A stretch of DNA of 64,000 nt from Liolophura sinensis (GCF_032854445.1 NC_088295.1:82752644-82816643), one strand, 5' to 3'; shown: positions 51,213 through 63,383, counted from the first letter of the stretch. Notes: generated from the letters alone by a model not told the origin. Numbers and translations are program-made.

Positions 51213-51655
51213 TGTCAGCTTTTAACTGCACATGTTGACGACTCAAGCACTAAAAATGCATATATGCATAGAAATCAAACTATAGTTTTCTGACGTCTTT
51301 GACAAGTTGCATTTTATTACCTTTAATTACAAGCTTCCAGAATGACACATTGAGACTGGAAAAGATAATTATCCACCACGAATGTACTTTAGGCCTAAAT
51401 AATCAAAATAATAACACAGCTGAAAAACAGTTTTGATTTTAACAGCACTACAAACATTTTGAAATATGGAAGGCCGAAAAACTGTCACTCACACATATAA
51501 AACTTCCTTCATTATATTTCACACATATTTTGTATATGCTGTATACAAACCGAAAAGCTAGACCAGCATTCAGTTTCAGTCAGTGATAATGTTCAATGTT
51601 ACAATGTTCAGTTGCACGGTACAGTTATAAATTGTATAACACTGTGTGTTATTAT
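51213..51655. other. Spacer between the alpha-tubulin genes
   Basis: AT-rich, nothing recognised. Confidence 0.5.
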
Positions 51656-51661
51656 TTTATT
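51656..51661 (-). promoter_or_regulatory. Polyadenylation signal of alpha-tubulin gene 2
   Basis: AATAAA on the minus strand, about 100 bases past the stop at 51762. Confidence 0.7.
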
Positions 51662-51761
51662 CATTAAATTCTTTATAATACAAATCATTTCAGCTTGATT
51701 ATAATTGTATGACCATATTTACAATTTGCCGTCACAAGACAACACTTCGCTACTTTCAATA

Positions 51762-54058
51762 TCAATATTCGTCTGGCTCCTCGTCGTCCTCATTCATTAC
51801 TGTGTCTTGTCCCACCTCCTCATAATCCTTCTCCAGAGCGGCCAAATCCTCCCGAGCCTCGGAGAACTCGCCCTCCTCCATACCCTCTCCCACGTACCAG
51901 TGGACAAAAGCCCGTTTGGCGTACATCAGGTCAAACTTGTGATCAAGACGAGCCCAAGCAATGGCAGTGGTGTTGCTTAACATGCACACAGCTCTCTGGA
52001 CTTTGGCCAAGTCACCACCAGGGACGACGGTTGGAGGCTGGTAGTTGATGCCGACCTTGAAACCAGTGGGACACCAGTCGACGAACTGGATGGTTCTCTT
52101 GGTCTTGATGGTAGCGATAGCAGCGTTAACGTCTTTGGGCACGACGTCACCTCTGTACAACATACAGCAGGCCATGTATTTGCCGTGACGTGGGTCGCAT
52201 TTCACCATCTGGTTGGCAGGCTCGAAGGTGGCGTTAGTGATTTCGGCTACGGACAGCCGTTCGCTGTATGCTTTTTCAGCCGAAATAACGGGAGCGTAGG
52301 TAGCTATAGGATAATGGATTCTAGGAAACGGCACCAAGTTTGTCTGAAATTCGGTGAGATCAACATTCAGAGAGCCATCAAACCTCAAAGAAGCGGTGAT
52401 GGAGCTGACGATCTGACTCAGCAGCCGGTTCAGGTTTGTGTATGACGGACGCTCGATGTCGAGGTTACGGCGGCAGATGTCATAGATTGCCTCATTGTCA
52501 ACCATGAAGGAACAGTCGGAGTGCTCAAGGGTGGAATGAGTGGTCAGAATGGAGTTGTAGGGCTCGACCACAGCAGTGGACATATGTGGGGATGGACATA
52601 TCGCAAACTCCAGTTTGGATTTCTTGCCAAAGTCCACACTAAGTCGCTCAATAAGGAGCGAAGTAAAGCCCGAACCGGTGCCCCCGCCGAAACTGCGGAA
52701 GATGAAGAAGCCTTGGAGACCTGCACACTGGTCAGCTAGTTTACGGATGCGGTCTAACACTTGGTCGACCATTTCCTTGCCAAGAGTGTAGTGACCTCGG
52801 GCGTAGTTGTTGGAGGCGTCCTCCTTACCGGAAATGAGTTGCTCAGGATGATACAACTGACGATATGTTCCCGTGCGGACCTCATCTGGAAAGGAATCTT
52901 ATGTATATAAGTGCTGATACAATTAAAGTATTTTCTATTGTATATTTGGAAAAAAAAATGTCGGAATTGGTGTTGATATTTTGCACGTATGTGGAAAGTA
53001 TTGTTTATGCGATGTTAGGTTATGGCAATTCAACAACTCACCGATAACAGTGGGTTCCAGGTCAATGAAAACAGTCCTTGGAACGTGTTTACCGGAGCCG
53101 GTCTCGCTGAAGAATGTATTGAAGGACTCTTCCATGGTGTTCCCTGAAGCCATCCGACCGTCTGGCTGGATACCGTGTTCAAGACAGTACAGTTCCCAGC
53201 AGGCATTGCCGACCTGAACCCCAGCTTGGCCAACGTGGACGCTGATGCACTCGCGCTGTAAAGAATTATGATTTTAGTACCTCATGCAGCTTATCCGCTA
53301 GTGGTCAAACGCAAACAATGCATGCACTAAAGTCAAACATTGAATTCTGAAGCTTTGATTGGTTCGTTTGAATACTAATAGGCTTAGGTAACATTTCTCA
53401 ATATTTTATCCTTTTCTTTATTATCAAACGTTCTACACCTATGTTATTAAACCTGTACTACTGCTGTCATTTTTACTGCTAATGGTAAGAGTGTCCGCCT
53501 CGAAGTCGAGGGGAAGGGATAAATCCCGGGCTGAGTTATACCAAAGACTTCTGCCTAGCTTGACGCCCAGGACGGAGAGGTTAGAAAAAGGACTGCTTGG
53601 TCCGGTGTCAGTATAATGTGACTTAGCATGGTGTCATGTCTCGTGTCTTCGGCATGATACTTTAGCAGATGCAGCACTTTAGCGGCATGGTTTTGCCCTG
53701 ATACAGTATATGTACACACACCTTATGACTCCTCGTCATCAAATGACTGAAAAATTGTTATATATGACGATAAAACTCAAGCATACATATATACATACTG
53801 CTGTCACTTAGGTTTAGTAGGTAAGGATCATTAGATAATCCATAATGAATTGAATCTGGTTTTGAATCTCGACATCACTGGTCAAAGGCTAAGAATGTTG
53901 AACGGAAAGTTTACTTACATGAAGCAACAGCTACTCGGCAATATTATTTATTTACAATTCATGCATATATTTGAAAGCAAAATTAAAGCATATAATTACA
54001 TGTGGCTGTTAAGTGCAATTACGATATTACATGATGTTAACACTGACTGACTTACCAT
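51762..54058 (-). CDS. Alpha-tubulin gene 2 (divergent, no Lys40), three exons
   Basis: Exons on the minus strand: 54058-54056 (ATG only), 53255-53042 and 52885-51762, giving 446 residues. The exon plan is identical to gene 1. [19 protein letters not shown] and the terminal Tyr are kept, so a working GTP-binding tubulin is likely. Differences: the lumenal loop reads [11 protein letters not shown], three residues shorter and with Asn where Lys40 would be, so it cannot be acetylated there; IFRSFGGG replaces [15 protein letters not shown] replaces the near-invariant PAPQVST; and two residues (EA of AIAEAWARL) are lost by a 6-bp deletion. The tail [10 protein letters not shown] differs from gene 1. 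The 3' 434 coding bases are almost identical to gene 1 while the rest is far more diverged. It may be a tissue-specific isotype such as testis or sensory, but that is inference. Confidence 0.95.
53470..53795 (+). repeat. SINE-C (SINE-B-related) with 11-bp target-site duplication
   Basis: Lies in intron 1 of alpha-tubulin gene 2. The head (AATGGTAAGAGTGTCCGCC...) is unlike those of SINE-A and SINE-B, but it ends in the same core (AAATGACTGAAAAATTGTTA...ATGACGATAAAAC). TACTGCTGTCA flanks it at 53459-53469 and 53796-53806. Confidence 0.85.
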
Positions 54059-54098
54059 GATGAAGTGATGTCGAAAATGCAGGTTGTCTCACGGGACA

Positions 54099-54159
54099 GT
54101 AATGTTGTCGATGTGAGAAACAAATGTGAGCCGCTCAAATCCCTCATCGTGTTATATAG
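54099..54159 (-). promoter_or_regulatory. TATA box and conserved 5' block of alpha-tubulin gene 2
   Basis: CTATATAAC at 54159-54151 on the minus strand, followed by the block shared with gene 1 (54132-54099). The start codon is about 40 bases further on, directly at a splice donor. Confidence 0.65.
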
Positions 54160-55921
54160 GCAGGTTTTGTCGCGCTTGGTCACATGGACATGTTTGTTAG
54201 TCATCCGGTTACTAAATACCTCAGATGATGTGTGATTGGTTAAAGAAGTACGTTTTAAAAGTATTATCTCCTCGAGTGGTTTAAAAGACAAAGACACCAT
54301 AAATGTAAGGCACACGTGTCAGACAAGATATTATACTTAACATGCTTTGGTGATTCTGAAAATAAAGGCGAAACAACTGAGACAAAGTGATATTGACAGT
54401 ATTAAATTGTGTAGGCTGTTAATTCTTGTTTGGATTTTTAAAATTATTTTGTCAGGGTTATTTTATCTGCTTCGTCGCTGTGTTATCCTATATGCTATAG
54501 CCTACTGGTGTATGTGGTGAGATATGACTAATGTAGTTCAAAATATTCGCTATGTCAGTTAGTCCACGTGGCTTGCTACCGGAGACATGTGCGAAGGTCA
54601 GATAGTATCTATGTCAGAGGCTTTAGCTTAATCATAAATGTAAACAGAAATTATCTTCTAGCTTTTTAGCTCAATATGTTGAATCAGATGCCCCCGTGTA
54701 AACTCGACATTCATTGCCATCCACTGTTTCAAATACAGCAATAGTAACAAACGAGTGCTAGGATTTCTTACTTATCTAATACGGAATCTCTGGATTTGTT
54801 ATGCGTTTTTGAAGTCTGGTTATACGACTGTACAAGAGTGTGTGCTGCGTGTAAGCCAACATATACAGAGCATGTTTTGCTTATTGGAGCCAAGGTTAAA
54901 TGTTATCAAGCGGTGTTTGCTGTAGAGGGCACTGTCTCTCTCGGACTTAATTGAAACACAATGGTATACACAGTAAATAATGAAGCGCTAATATATTTGA
55001 CTTCAAGACTTCAATGCTATTGCCTGCCTCTAGTACAGCTTGTCTTTATGGATTGTGTCAACATGTTTGTCTGTACGAGATTATGCTTATATTGTTTATG
55101 CTGGACAAAATGCCTTGCGATTATTGACCTGGACCGCCCTTTATTGTTTGACGGCTGGTATACAGTCTGTTTTGACGCACAGATTATAATTCCACGCTTT
55201 TAACTTCGATAAAATATAGCAAAGCATATAGCTTTCAATATTGTTTGTAGTTTTAGTTTACAAATTTTATTGGTAGCTAATAAAATTTGTTAAGCCCGCT
55301 TGAGTGTTGTGTTTTTGACAAATACGTTGTTCTCGCCACAGCCGATCCGTCCCTGGCCAGTAGTTCACAGACTAGAATCGAGCTCTCGTTGGTTCCCCTG
55401 CAGACTTATATGTCATGTATGATGCCTGTTGTATGTAAGGTTAGGTGGTCAAGCACTTGTTCCACCATCGAATCTGACCTCCGCAGTACAGTGACAAATT
55501 CTCGGTTACGGCGTAAAAAAAAAAAATCTATTTACCTGTGTATCATAGTGATGACAAATCTTCAGTGAGTTACAGATAACATCCTTAAAGTAGAACGAGT
55601 GAGTCAAAACAGTGTATCAGCTATAGGCCTATACATTTGTGTTAAAGAAGCTTTTCTAAAGCCTCTTCCGAACCAGCCACATCACTGTGGTCGATGAAAA
55701 CTTACATGGTAATGTTCTCATTACCGGATGGATCATATAGTCAGGTACATATCTGGTTACATCTGGGGATCTGGGGGCAATTGTCCTACTTTTAGAGAAA
55801 TAAACCAACACACCAATTCGCAAAATACTTAGTTGGAAAATGACCTAGGCAATCCAGAAAGCAAATGATCAAACAGACAACCTGCATTAAAACATAAAAT
55901 TGAATGTGCTTACAGGCAGAC
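54160..55921. other. Intergenic
   Basis: No gene recognised. Open frames at 54961-55203 and 55287-55568 have no motif or splice context I can support. Confidence 0.5.
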
Positions 55922-55927
55922 TTTATT
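55922..55927 (-). promoter_or_regulatory. Candidate polyadenylation signal of the minus-strand gene
   Basis: AATAAA on the minus strand, about 130 bases past the stop at 56057. Confidence 0.55.
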
Positions 55928-56056
55928 GGTATAGGGAAAGTTCGGCAGAACGTGAGGTATATAGTACAAGTATATGCAAGTAAGGAGTATAAATGTATTA
56001 CTGAGGCAGGAACCCGATATTGATTATTGAACTTTTATAGTTATGTAACGTGGACA

Positions 56057-59000
56057 TCATTGACTGAATGAGGGCTCGTCGCTACTGTTTCTACTATCGG
56101 AGTTGTCGCTATTACCATCATCTTCGTCGCAGATGCAGGATTCGTCTGAAAAGGGCAAAGGTGTAAAATCGATGTAGACCTGGTTGTAGGAGATGGCCGT
56201 TAGGAGATAAAAAAATGAGGTATAACTAAATCGATAGTGATCTTATGGTGAACTGACATGGTTTTCACATATTTTTTTCTGTTCATCCAAATATTTTCTC
56301 TTCATCTAAATATTACTGATCTTTACGGACTAAGCTGTTTAAAGCGCAGATGACAACTTTGTTGACCAACGAATTAGCTTGTTTGCATCTAGTTTTTTTA
56401 AAAAAGGCACATTCAAACCCTTGGATCTAATATCTATATCACAGTTTAGTGAAGGAGTCTGTTTACTGCCTACACTACATTTTAGTGATGTCATCTGTCT
56501 TCACCACTTTTCTATACTACAAAGTTGTGAGCCTTGTACGACTGCCGCCTACACTACATTTTAGCGATGGCATCTGTCTAAACCACTTTTCTATACTACA
56601 AAGTTGTGGGCCTTGTACGACTGCCGCCTACACTACATTTTAGCGATGGCATCTGTCTACACCACTTTTCTATGCTACAATGTAGTAGGCCTTGTACGAC
56701 TGCCGCCTACACTACATTTAAGCGATGGCATTTGTCTACACAACATTTCTATACTACAATGTAGTAGGCCTTGTACGACTGCCGCCTACACTACATTTTA
56801 GCGATAGCATCTGTCTACACCACTTTTCTATACTACAATGTAGTAGGCCTTGTACGACTGCCGCCTACACTACATTTTAGCGATGTCATCTGTGTACACC
56901 ACTTTTCTATACTACAATGTACTAGGCCTTGTACGACTGCCGCCTACGCTACATTTTAGCGATGTCATCTGTCTACACCACTTTTCTATTCTGCAATGTA
57001 ATGGGCCTTGTATGACTGCCGCCTACACTTTATTTTAGTGATGGCATCTGTCTACACCACTTTTCTATACTACAATATAGTAGGCCCTGTACGACTGCCG
57101 CCTACACTTTATTTTAGTGATGGCATCTGTCTACACCACTTTTCTATACTACAATGTAGTAGGCAGTAGGCCTTGTACGACTGCCGCCTACACTTTATTT
57201 TAGTGATGGCATCTGCCTACACCACTTTTCTATACTAGAATGTAATGGGCCTTGTACGACTTCCGCCTACACTACATTTTAGTGATGGCAACTGTCTACA
57301 CTATTTTTCTATACCACAAGGTAGTAGACCCTGTAGGACTCCCGCCTACACTTTTAATTGTGGTATATATGGACCTGTAACGTAAAAGATGTAGAGGTGA
57401 GCTACATAAAACACTTTTTACCTGGCACACTGCTGGTTACTTTCACAATGCAAATTTCATATGCAGAAGATGCCGCTAGTTGAGTAGGGGAATAAATGGT
57501 GTAGTGACAGTTTTCTTCCATAGCCTCAAATTTTCGGACAGTCCCAGAAAGTCCAGAGCCTCCTTCTCCCAGACTAAAATCCGAGAAATGACACAGAATC
57601 AATAATACATGTGGCAGCCGTCAGAACTTCCCTCCCATCAGCTCAACATAGAGCTGTAAATGAAAAGTGGGACATTTGTGCGCAACACATACAATGTACG
57701 ATGTACTTGCAGTTAGGCCCCATACCTTACCAAATTTAGTGATCGAGAAAATTAGCATTAAATCAACGTCACTTGCGCACTCAGTAAATAATTATTATGA
57801 TTTGCTGCTGTCGCTACTGTTACCATATTGTCATCACAATCGGTAATGTTGCTACTTTCACCACATTATATATTGTCACTACTATCGGTAATGTCGCTAC
57901 TTTCACTATACTGTCACCACAATCGGTAATGTCGCTATTTTTATCATATGTCACCACTATCGGCAATGCCGCTACTTTCACTACATTGTTTATTGTCACC
58001 ACAACAGGTAATGTCGCTATTTTAACTACATTGTATATCATCACTAGAATCAGTAATGTTGCTACTTTCACTACATTGTATATTATCACCACAATCGGTA
58101 GTATCGCTACTTTCACTACATTGTACAATGTCACCACCATCGGTAATGTCGCTACTCTCACTATACTGTCACCACAACAGGTAATGTCGCTATTTTCACT
58201 ACATTGTGTATTGTCACCGCTATCAGTAACGAGGCTACTATCACTATAATATCACCTCAGTGGGTAATGACGCTACTGTATTGTCATCACAATCTCTAGT
58301 CGCACCGGCCCGGATAGCACAGTTGGTAGAGCGTCCGCTTCGGGACCGGTAGATCCAGGATCAATCCTTGGTCGAGTCACACCTAAGACTTTAAAAGAGG
58401 AAGTTGTAACTTCCTCGCTTGGCGTTCAGCATGAAGGGGATGGTGCAACGACTGGTTGACCCGTATCAGTATAATGGCTCGGGCGGGGCGGCTTACTTGC
58501 CTTCGGTAAGTCGTCTCAGTGATGCAGCACTAAATAAAAGAGCGGTGGAAATCCGTCCTGCTACAAGGAGGCACATTACACGTGCATGCACCCTAATGAT
58601 TCCTTCGTCGTCATATGACTGAAAAATTGTTGAGTACGACGTTAAACCCCAAGCACTCACTCACTCACTCTAATGTCGCTACCTTTAATAAGTGCACTGC
58701 CACTAATATGGCTACTTGTCGCATTTTTAACTAATATCGCCGCCATCACTAATGTCGCAACCACCGCCTTTACCTTGGTCAGAAGTCCCACCAGGCCCTT
58801 GGTCTGAAAAAGACGCAAATAGAACATTCCGTTAAAAACCTAATTCAACATTGTGTGACAGATAGTGGGTCTGACTATAAAATGAAAAGCATGACAGCTC
58901 ACATCATGTGCAGAGGCCTTTTTTTCATTCCCTTTCATTTGAATATTATTGATCCTCACTGGCTCACTTGTATGAACTACCGACCGATCAGTCTCACTAT

Positions 59001-59621
59001 TTCAAGACTTTCATGTCGATAATGTTTGGCCCATGAGTTTCTAAAACAGCTTGTTACATGTTTAAAATAAAGAAAAATGCACTGTGTAGCCCATGCTTTG
59101 TCTTTATTCTCTTTAAACGTTCTTCCTGTCAAACCCGATCAATCGATGACCATTAAGGACGCAGCCTTCACTATAGAGCTTTTGCTGAGGCTTTACGTCA
59201 GGATGTTTACCAGGTACCGGGCAAAGGGAGCTCACTGTATGGGCGAAACATTCTTTAGTATAGACTAAGAGATTGATAAAATATAGAACAAAAAATCTCT
59301 TGGCGTATACGCTAAACGCGGATGCATGTCACGTCCAAGATAAAGGTGGTGTAAGAATAAAAGTTTTTACCTGTCACACAGCTTGTCACTTTTACTCGAA
59401 ACAATAAGGCGCTGGAGGTAGAACAAGGATTTGGGTAAAGCTACAAACGAAGTTGTAGTAACAGTTTGTGGAGGGGATGGAACTGGGGACGATCTCAATA
59501 CTTAAGATAGTTCCCGGAAGTTCAGAGCCTCCTGTTCCCAGGCAAAATCCTCCACTACCACAGGCACCAGCAGAAACCTCACATGTAGTTACCACTTCGG
59601 CCTCACCTGTTTGGCATTCAC
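56057..59621 (-). CDS. Unrecognised gene, 3' part: duplicated domain and acidic tail
   Basis: Proposed exons on the minus strand: 59621-59371, possibly a 30-base microexon 58803-58774, 57573-57422 (acceptor uncertain; 57565 also possible), and 56145-56057 with the stop. Borders are GT-AG, and the last two exons join in phase. The exon at 57573 encodes LGEGGSGLSGTVRKFE...NCHYTIYSPTQLAASSAYEI then VKVTSSVPG. The exon at 59621 encodes a related LGTGGSELPGTILSIE...NCYYNF and, in another frame, SSALLFRVKVTSCVTG. So one domain type is repeated in consecutive exons. The 59371-59621 exon needs a frame change near 59450-59462. The end is acidic (CICDEDDGNSDNSDS...). Cysteines suggest an extracellular protein. 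I do not recognise the family. Upstream exons are not visible, and introns are filled with tandem repeats. Confidence 0.5.
56440..57355. repeat. 79-bp minisatellite
   Basis: About 11-12 copies of a 79-bp unit containing TGCCGCCTACACTACATTTT, AGCGATGGCATCTGTCTACA and CCACTTTTCTATACTACAAT. It lies in the last intron of the minus-strand gene. Short plus-strand frames are artefacts. Confidence 0.95.
57800..58300. repeat. ~43-45-bp minisatellite split by SINE-B
   Basis: Units contain TCACCACAATCGGTAATGTC and GCTACTTTCACTACATTGTA, with shortened variants. Related units resume at 58671-58765 after a SINE-B. Both strands carry long open frames with no coding meaning. Confidence 0.9.
58305..58670 (+). 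repeat. SINE-B, full length
   Basis: Complete tRNA-Lys-like head (GCCCGGATAGCACAGTTGGT, then AGAGC), body, core and CACTCACTCACTC tail. It sits within the minisatellite, so it is younger than the array. Differs from the copy at 3043 by only a few bases. Confidence 0.95.
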
Positions 59622-59929
59622 CTGTAGACAAGAATGATTTAGACCTAGTGCATGGTTCACCGAGTGATCAAATTGTTGACAAATCTGGCTAGTTATCAGT
59701 GCTAAGTAACCGATCAACAGCAGAGAGTTAAACTAACATGATGCGCAATTGACGACGTTTCAACAACTCAGTGACAGTGTTGACAAACTGTACGAAGAGT
59801 GGAAAAAACAGGTGTGTTGAAATTCTGAAGTAAATTAATCTCAAAACTGTTATAATGATTTCGTGCACACCTTAGTTGCCAGTGTTATTACCTACGGCTT
59901 GCTATTCAACGTATGAATATAAACATTAC

Positions 59930-60420
59930 CTCATGAGGAGCTATCTGAACTCCGGTTCACCTGGCAAAATGTGCAGTTGGCAAATAGATTCACTATCAAA
60001 ATTTACAGCAGGTAACTTGTTCAGTTGAAAAAATATCCATAGACCAATAGTAGGCAAATAGTTCACCTGGCAAGATTTACAGCTCGCCAATAGTTTCATA
60101 TGAAAATGTTCAGCAGTTAAATGGTTCACTTTCAAAAATGCCCATAAATATAGGCCAATAGAAAGTAAGTAGTTCACCTGGCAAAATGTACAGTTGGCAA
60201 ATAGTTTCACTGTCAAAATGTACACCAGGTAAATTATATATTTGCAAAAATATCCATAGGCCAATACTGGACAAATAGTTCAAATAGTTCACCTGGCCAA
60301 ATGTACAGCTGACAGATAGTTTCACTGTTAACATGTACAACAGGCAAATAGTTCACCTGAAAAAATATCCATAGGCCAATACTGGGCAAATAGTGCACCT
60401 AGGCAAAAGTACAGCGAAAA
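59930..60420. repeat. ~110-120-bp tandem repeat with short subunits
   Basis: About four diverged copies containing CAAATAGTTCACCTGGCAAA, ATGTACAGTTGGCAAATAG and ATATCCATAGGCCAATA. Antisense open frames here are by-products. Confidence 0.85.
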
Positions 60421-60599
60421 AGTGCACTAGTCAGCGGTATTTTGCGAGAGTCTTCTTCTGCAAAATAGGTAATGTGTTCAAGCCGGTGTCATTCTTCCAC
60501 ATCTCTTCTGACTGAAAGGCCTATATGCAAAAATGTTCACCAGTCAGTGTCATTCTGCCAGAGTGTCCTTATGCCAAACAAGTCTATCCACGAAAATGT

Positions 60600-60700
60600 G
60601 CAAAACATTTACTAGGTGCAATATCCACCAGGCAAAATATTCACTAGGTGCAATATCCACCGGGCAAAATATTCACTAGGCGCATATCCACCAGACAACG
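60600..60700. repeat. ~31-bp tandem repeat, three copies
   Basis: Units containing ATTCACTAGGTGCAATATCC and ACCAGGCAAAAT. Confidence 0.85.
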
Positions 60701-61178
60701 TTTTATAACTGATTCGGGCTAGGTTTGTCGTAATTTGCACGTATGCTTATAACTAATTAGACGAGAATCATGAAAGCGACTCATTCTGTACGTTAGGCAC
60801 TTCTGGTTGGTTCATATCTTTTGGCCTGTTGGGCATTCAATACATTATATACTACACTCTCAATATACAAACTTGAGTATACATGAGTTACATTTTTGCA
60901 TGGCTATCACAAGCATGGTTGAGGGTATTAACACTCCGTCTTTGATTAAAACTCACTCCGTGTTATTTAACAACAAAATAAGCATGGGTTCAACAGCAAG
61001 GGTTTGAAACCAAAAACAATAATGTTCATGCTTTGTGATAACCCTTAGTAATAGGCTTTATAAAAATTATATTTGCAAATGTACGACAGGCTGAAGATTA
61101 GCGCGCATGTAACATGAATAACACTGAGTGTATTTACCTATGCACCAATATCAATCCAGCTGCAATATATGTCCCAAA
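60701..61178. other. Intergenic
   Basis: Nothing recognised. Confidence 0.5.
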
Positions 61179-61446
61179 TTTGATTTATTTATTTGATTGG
61201 TGTTTTACGCCATACTCAAGAATATTTGACTCATACGAGGGCGGCTAGTATTATGGAGGAGGAAACCCGGCTGAGCCCGGGAGAAAGCCACAACCATCCG
61301 CAGGTTGCTGGAAGACCTTCCCACGTACGACGAGAGAGGACGCCAGCATGAGCTGAACTTGAACTCATAGCGACCGCATTGGTGAGAGGCTCCCGGGTCA
61401 TTACGCTGCGCTTGCGCGCTAGACAACTGAGACACGGAGGTACCCT
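61179..61446 (-). repeat. SINE-A, full length
   Basis: Tail, core (GTGTTTTACGCCATACTCAA), body and head (complement GAGACACGGAGG) present with scattered changes. Confidence 0.92.
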
Positions 61447-61692
61447 GCGTTCTAAAGAATGAATGAATGAATGATTTTGGCTCAGCGTCACGTGGGGAAT
61501 ATTTTAGCCATATCGTGGCGAATGCCTTAAAGTTTCATAGAAGGTCAATCATGTAATAATCATCAATAATCCGGTAGCTTTCAATATGACAATCGGCTTG
61601 TAAAATGGGATGACTGTATGGTGTATCTGAATAAATAACACTACCAGTACAATTTTTTGGCCTTTTTTCAAAAGGCTTTGAACATCACATTG

Positions 61693-61952
61693 GAGGCCTA
61701 CGTAGCCGAGAGGGTTTGCACGCCAGCGCAGTGCAACAACCCAGGAGCATCCAACCAATGCAGCTGCTGTGAGTTCAAGTCCAGCTCCTACTGACTTCCT
61801 CTCAGGTCATACGTGAGAAGATCTGATAGCAACCTGCAGATGGTTATGAGTTTCCCCCGAGCTCTGCCTGGTTTCCTCCCACCATAATGTCGTGAAGTGA
61901 AATATTCGTGTGTACAACGTAAAACGCCAATCAAATAAACAAATAATTAAAT
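61693..61952 (+). repeat. SINE-A, full length
   Basis: Head TGGAGGCCTACGTAGCCGAG to tail CAATCAAATAAACAAATAA, with a short deletion in the core. Confidence 0.9.
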
Positions 61953-62275
61953 ACCACACGCGTTTGTGTTGTATTACGGCAATACTGAGTGCATGGAAAA
62001 ACGGACTGTAAAATTTACCAAACTGTTGTCTGTATTGCAAGGTCCTAAGAAGATGGCCTCTTTATTTCTCAAGTAATGCACTATAGTCTAAAGGGAAAAC
62101 AGTGACATACACTTTTTTGCTTACAAATGCCATCCAAGGTTATGGGTAAATATGTGAAGAGTTGATCCTCGTTCGTTTTTGTACTTAGTCCGACATTCTT
62201 GATTTTGCTCATGTAGTGGCGCACTAATGGTTAGTGTTAGCTTGATACAGCACACTGACAACACACTTAGACCGG
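61953..62275. other. Intergenic
   Basis: Nothing recognised. Confidence 0.5.
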
Positions 62276-62485
62276 AAGCCTAAACAGCAGAAACCAGATG
62301 GCGAAAGAGCGAAGTTAAGCTCGCATGTTCGACTGTGGAAAAGGTCGAAAACCCGAATGTACGAGACAAAAATCCCGAAAACGAACAACTTAGCACTTTC
62401 GAATTTCGCCTCTTTCGCGTTTTCGTGATTTCGCGCTTCGGCCATTCGTCTTTTCGACCTTTTGTTTATAAGCCCGAAAACAAGA
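62276..62485. repeat. TTTCG/CGAAA-rich segment
   Basis: Unusually rich in CGAAA on the left (62296-62380) and TTTCG on the right (62396-62470), which could let the two sides pair. It carries a minus-strand open frame of 96 codons with no known motif. Likely an unclassified repeat. Confidence 0.5.
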
Positions 62486-63090
62486 AAACATGAGTGGCTG
62501 CAAATATTTTCCATATTTTACAGATACAGAAGATTTTAAGATAACAGTATCGGATTTATGGCACATTTTCACACTTCGATTTACAGTGGGAATTGAAATG
62601 AACACGTATCCTTCCAAAAGTTTTTCTGGCCATCTGTGACGTCAGTAGATTATTTTGGTGCCGTTTCATCTGCCGCAACTCGTCTTGTTATCTGACTAAA
62701 GAGAAGTGCTGTTACTTTGGAAATGATTTCCCCTCAAATACGAAGAAAAACATTCCAATGCACAGCGGTGTCATCCGCAATGATCAAAAATATTAATCAG
62801 TAATCTCTAATTGGGGATTTAGCTATTTAGGGATTGGAACTGCGTAAAAGTCAAAGAACAGTAACTTCATGATATTATATCAATGTGCACACCTATGGAG
62901 TTACAAAGCCTGAAAAGAATATCAAGATCGGTTGTTGCTCGTTTTTGGTGTAGTATGTCCCGTGATGACCTGATTTTGAATTGTGAAGCACAAATAACAA
63001 TGTAAGTAGTTAGATGTAGTTTGATCTGAGGAAGACAAACTTGGTTTTATTTCTTTCCTGCAATGTATATTTGTCCTATAAACTGTACTT
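62486..63090. other. Intergenic
   Basis: Nothing recognised. Confidence 0.5.
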
Positions 63091-63383
63091 AGGGGCCTCC
63101 ATCGCCGAGGGGTTAAGCACGCCAGCGCGGCGCAATGACCCAGGAACTTTTCACCAATGCGGTCGCTGTGGGTTTTAGTCCAGCTCATGCTGGCTTCTTT
63201 TCCGGCCGTTAGTGGGACGGTCTGCCAGCAAGCTATGGATGACAATCGGTTTCCCCCGGCCTCTCCACGGTATTTTCCCGCCATAATGCTGGCCGTCGTC
63301 GTATAGGTGAAATATTCTTGAGTAGACTACGGCGTAAAATGTCATTCAAATAAATAAATAAATCAATAAATAAATAAATATAA
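63091..63383 (+). repeat. SINE-A, full length, long AAAT tail
   Basis: Head GGGGCCTCCATCGCCGAGGG, B-box-like region GTGGGTTTTAGTCC (mutated), body, core, and a long (AAAT)n tail (63350-63383). The long tail suggests a fairly recent insertion. Confidence 0.92.

Noticed and set aside
57797-58249. 150-codon plus-strand frame and its antisense partner
   Set aside because: Low-complexity translation of a ~45-bp repeat on both strands.
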